In this document: in pieces, positions 62,464 through 64,000 of the stretch | How the letters are laid out: each line of letters opens with the position of its first letter | How positions within the stretch are numbered: the first letter of the stretch is position 1 | The notes under the pieces: generated by a model | Databases searched by the model: none | Seen by the model: only the letters and a program-made list of their open reading frames with translations | What the model was told of the DNA's origin: nothing | Origin: Pseudokineococcus marinus | GTDB taxonomy: Bacteria > Actinomycetota > Actinomycetes > Actinomycetales > Quadrisphaeraceae | Direction: 5' to 3' | Assembly (NCBI RefSeq): GCF_037482405.1 | Contig: NZ_JBBHZZ010000001.1 | Location: 434,001 to 498,000, forward strand | DNA length: 64,000 bases | Program-made: the position numbers and the translations under genes

Positions 62464-63007
62464 ACGCGGCGTCCCAGCGGCGCGCACCGTGCTGGCCAGT
62501 CCGATGCGGCGGACGAGGAGGTCGAGCGGTCTCGTCAGGTCGAGCCGCTCGGCCTCGCCGTCCCCTCCGCGGTGGAGGCGCAGGGACGCGCTCGGGGGCT
62601 GCGCGTCGACGTCCTGCACATCGGCACCGGCGCCGAGAGCACGCGGTGCAGGCGCATCGCGCGACGACGACGCGCAGCACCGGGTCGAGCGCGGACGGAG
62701 GGGGCACCCGCCGCCAGTCCACGCCGCTCCCCCGAGGCTCCTCCTCCCCGTCGTGCTCCGGGCACCAGGGAAGGACGGACGGGTCCGAGCGCTCGGCAGG
62801 TCAGCATCCTCGGCCGGCCTCCGGACGTAGCCCCGTCGCCGCTCACCCGACGTCGTCCGGATCCGGCGGTCGCGGTATCCCCCCGCAGACCGACGCGCTC
62901 TCCTGGTCCAGCTGCAGCACCCACGTCCGCGAGGGACGAGTGCTGCGGCTGGGTCCGGCCGAGGAGGTAGGTGCCGACCTCGTTCACGGGCAGCCGGCCG
63001 GCGCCCC
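62464..63007. other. Gene-poor spacer
   Basis: About 540 bases between convergent GH29 and GH42 genes. Open frames present here have the skewed composition of shadow frames. One short inverted repeat, CGAGCGG with CCGCTCG (62523-62551), could be part of a terminator. Nothing else is visible. Confidence 0.5.
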
Positions 63008-64000
63008 TCAGTCCGCGGACTGCGGGGTCGCGTCGTCCATGACCTCGAGCACCACGACGCCGCGCCGGTCGAGGGGTACGGCGTCGCCCGCCGCGTACGT
63101 GGCGCCGGACACGAGGTCCGTCGCCGTCGCGGGCGTGGTGACGGCAGCAGGGGTGGCGGACCAGTTCGAGACGAAAGTGATCCTCGAGCGACCGGTCGTG
63201 CCCGTGCTGATGGTGACGGACTCCCCGGCCCGCCAGGCCGACTTCTGGGTGTCCGGCACGAGCCAGCGCCCGATGCTGCGGCCGAGAGCAGGGTTGGGGA
63301 CGGTACCGACGTACGAGACCCGACCGGATCCGAAAGCGTGGGTGGTCACCGCTGCGTCTGCCCCGAGCTCGGTCGGCGCGTACCGGAGCACGACGTCCGC
63401 GTCGTCCACCTCGAGCACGTCGACCCACTCGGTCCCCGCCGACTCGGCCTCCAGCACGAGGTCCCCCTCGGCGCTCACCGCCAGCGGCTCGTCGATGTTG
63501 GAGTACTCGTCGTAGTGCAGACCGGCCGCGTCCGTCAGGAGCGCCGGCGCGACCGCGAGCCGCGCGCGGGCCAGCTCGTCGCCGTAGCCGGTGCGGATCC
63601 CGAGCACCAGGTGGCCCCCGGCCTCCGCGTAGGCCCGGAGGTGCTCCAGGACCTCGTCGTCGGCGACGTACACCGCTGGAGCGACGAGCACCGGGTAGCG
63701 ACTCACGAGCTCGTCGACGTCGGTCGTCACGAACTGACGCAGGTGCTGCACCCGGACCTGCGCGCCGGCCTCGAAGAGGCCGCGGTAGAACGCGTCGAAG
63801 ATCTTCAGGTAGGCGCGCGGATCAGGAGATCCGTCGGCCCGCGCCAGGGGCGGGTAGAACTCGAAGGACCACTTGGTGTCGCTCGAGTAGAGCACGAGCA
63901 CGTCGGCGTCGGGCTCGTAACTGTCCAGGGAGGAGCCGAGCGCCTTCAGGGTCGCGCCGAGGTCGGCCACCTCTCGGTAGATCCTGCCCGGCTGCTGGCT
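63008..64000 (-). CDS. GH42 beta-galactosidase, C-terminal part only
   Basis: 330 residues, running off the right edge of the window. The frame is open across the boundary and continues upstream of the internal GTG at 63970 (PGRIYREVADLGATLKAL), so that GTG is not the start. It covers the trimerisation (Rossmann-like) domain (VLVLYSSDTKWSFEFYPPLARA, then YPVLVAPAVYVADDEVLEHLRAYAEAGGHLVLGIRTGYGDE) and the C-terminal beta domain of GH42; the catalytic barrel lies outside. It is convergent with the fucosidase gene and may belong to the same glycan locus, with galactose capping the side chain as in xyloglucan. Confidence 0.85.
   Translation of the reverse strand, partial: SQQPGRIYREVADLGATLKALGSSLDSYEPDADVLVLYSSDTKWSFEFYPPLARADGSPDPRAYLKIFDAFYRGLFEAGAQVRVQHLRQFVTTDVDELVSRYPVLVAPAVYVADDEVLEHLRAYAEAGGHLVLGIRTGYGDELARARLAVAPALLTDAAGLHYDEYSNIDEPLAVSAEGDLVLEAESAGTEWVDVLEVDDADVVLRYAPTELGADAAVTTHAFGSGRVSYVGTVPNPALGRSIGRWLVPDTQKSAWRAGESVTISTGTTGRSRITFVSNWSATPAAVTTPATATDLVSGATYAAGDAVPLDRRGVVVLEVMDDATPQSAD

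Noticed and set aside
63009..63022. 14-bp palindrome CAGTCCGCGGACTG at the GH42 stop
   Set aside because: It lies within the last codons and the stop; short and probably chance, though a terminator role is not excluded.
62535..63428. 297-residue minus-strand frame overlapping the GH42 end
   Set aside because: Arg-rich shadow frame overlapping the supported GH42 frame.
51878..64000. Horizontally acquired island
   Set aside because: Sampled coding sequence has GC content similar to the rest of the window; no integrase, tRNA or flanking repeats are visible.

Overview
The window looks like a chromosomal stretch of a very high-GC Actinomycetota. GC is around 70 percent or more by eye, GTG starts are common, stop-codon overlaps (GTGA/ATGA) link operon genes, and terminators are long GC-rich hairpins without U-tracts. 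Several families are typical of plant-litter or soil actinobacteria (LCP protein, CUT1 sugar transporters without their own ATPase, LacI/ROK regulators, DUF3618 and holin-like envelope genes). A genus cannot be assigned. No rRNA, tRNA, CRISPR array, transposase or phage gene was seen. One assembly gap (a poly-G run, then 183 N) lies at 26187-26393 between two convergent genes.

Layout. 1-2811: the 5' end of a sugar-binding lipoprotein gene and a four-domain EAL-DICT-LOV-GGDEF protein that looks like a blue-light-gated c-di-GMP enzyme. 2985-10698: a ROK repressor divergent from a CUT2-type sugar ABC transporter (ATPase, permease, binding protein), followed by a Gfo/Idh/MocA dehydrogenase and a TIM-barrel sugar isomerase/epimerase, with a candidate ROK operator in the divergent promoter. 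10756-12792: a GH42 beta-galactosidase. 13095-17197: a processive-type GT2, a tiny membrane protein, a GH26-like lipoprotein, a GT1 glycosyltransferase and a YchJ-like protein. 17245-24880: an LCP protein, DUF2277, a zinc-sensor-like ArsR gene with a histidine-rich repeat protein, YagU-like, aldo/keto reductase, PfkB kinase, a stand-alone LigD phosphoesterase domain and a DUF2243/CtaG pair. 24895-33932: a Na+/H+ antiporter, the gap, a secreted pullulanase divergent from its likely LacI regulator, and a TetR/MMPL exporter pair.

33993-40565: an NmrA-like protein, an acidic unknown, a membrane GGDEF-EAL protein, and a translationally linked envelope operon of a repeat protein, a holin-like protein and a DUF3618 repeat protein. 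40750-48264: a cellulose/cello-oligosaccharide locus with a CebR/CelR-like LacI regulator, a CUT1 transporter and a GH9 cellulase. Two near-perfect CebR-type operators, exact reverse complements of each other, mark the transporter and cellulase promoters. 48340-51228: a membrane PAS-GGDEF protein and a RutE-like nitroreductase.

51878-62463: a second glycan locus under its own LacI regulator, with aldo/keto reductase, FucU/RbsD mutarotase, zinc dehydrogenase, GH39, a CUT1 transporter and GH29 alpha-fucosidase. Two matching operators mark its two promoters. The gene content suggests uptake and oxidation of fucose- and xylose-containing plant oligosaccharides, such as fucosylated xyloglucan fragments; this is inference. 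The window ends inside a second GH42 gene. The overall picture is a polysaccharide-foraging segment (alpha-glucan, beta-galactoside, cellulose, fucosylated or xylosylated glycans), each module with a local repressor, mixed with three c-di-GMP enzymes and envelope genes.
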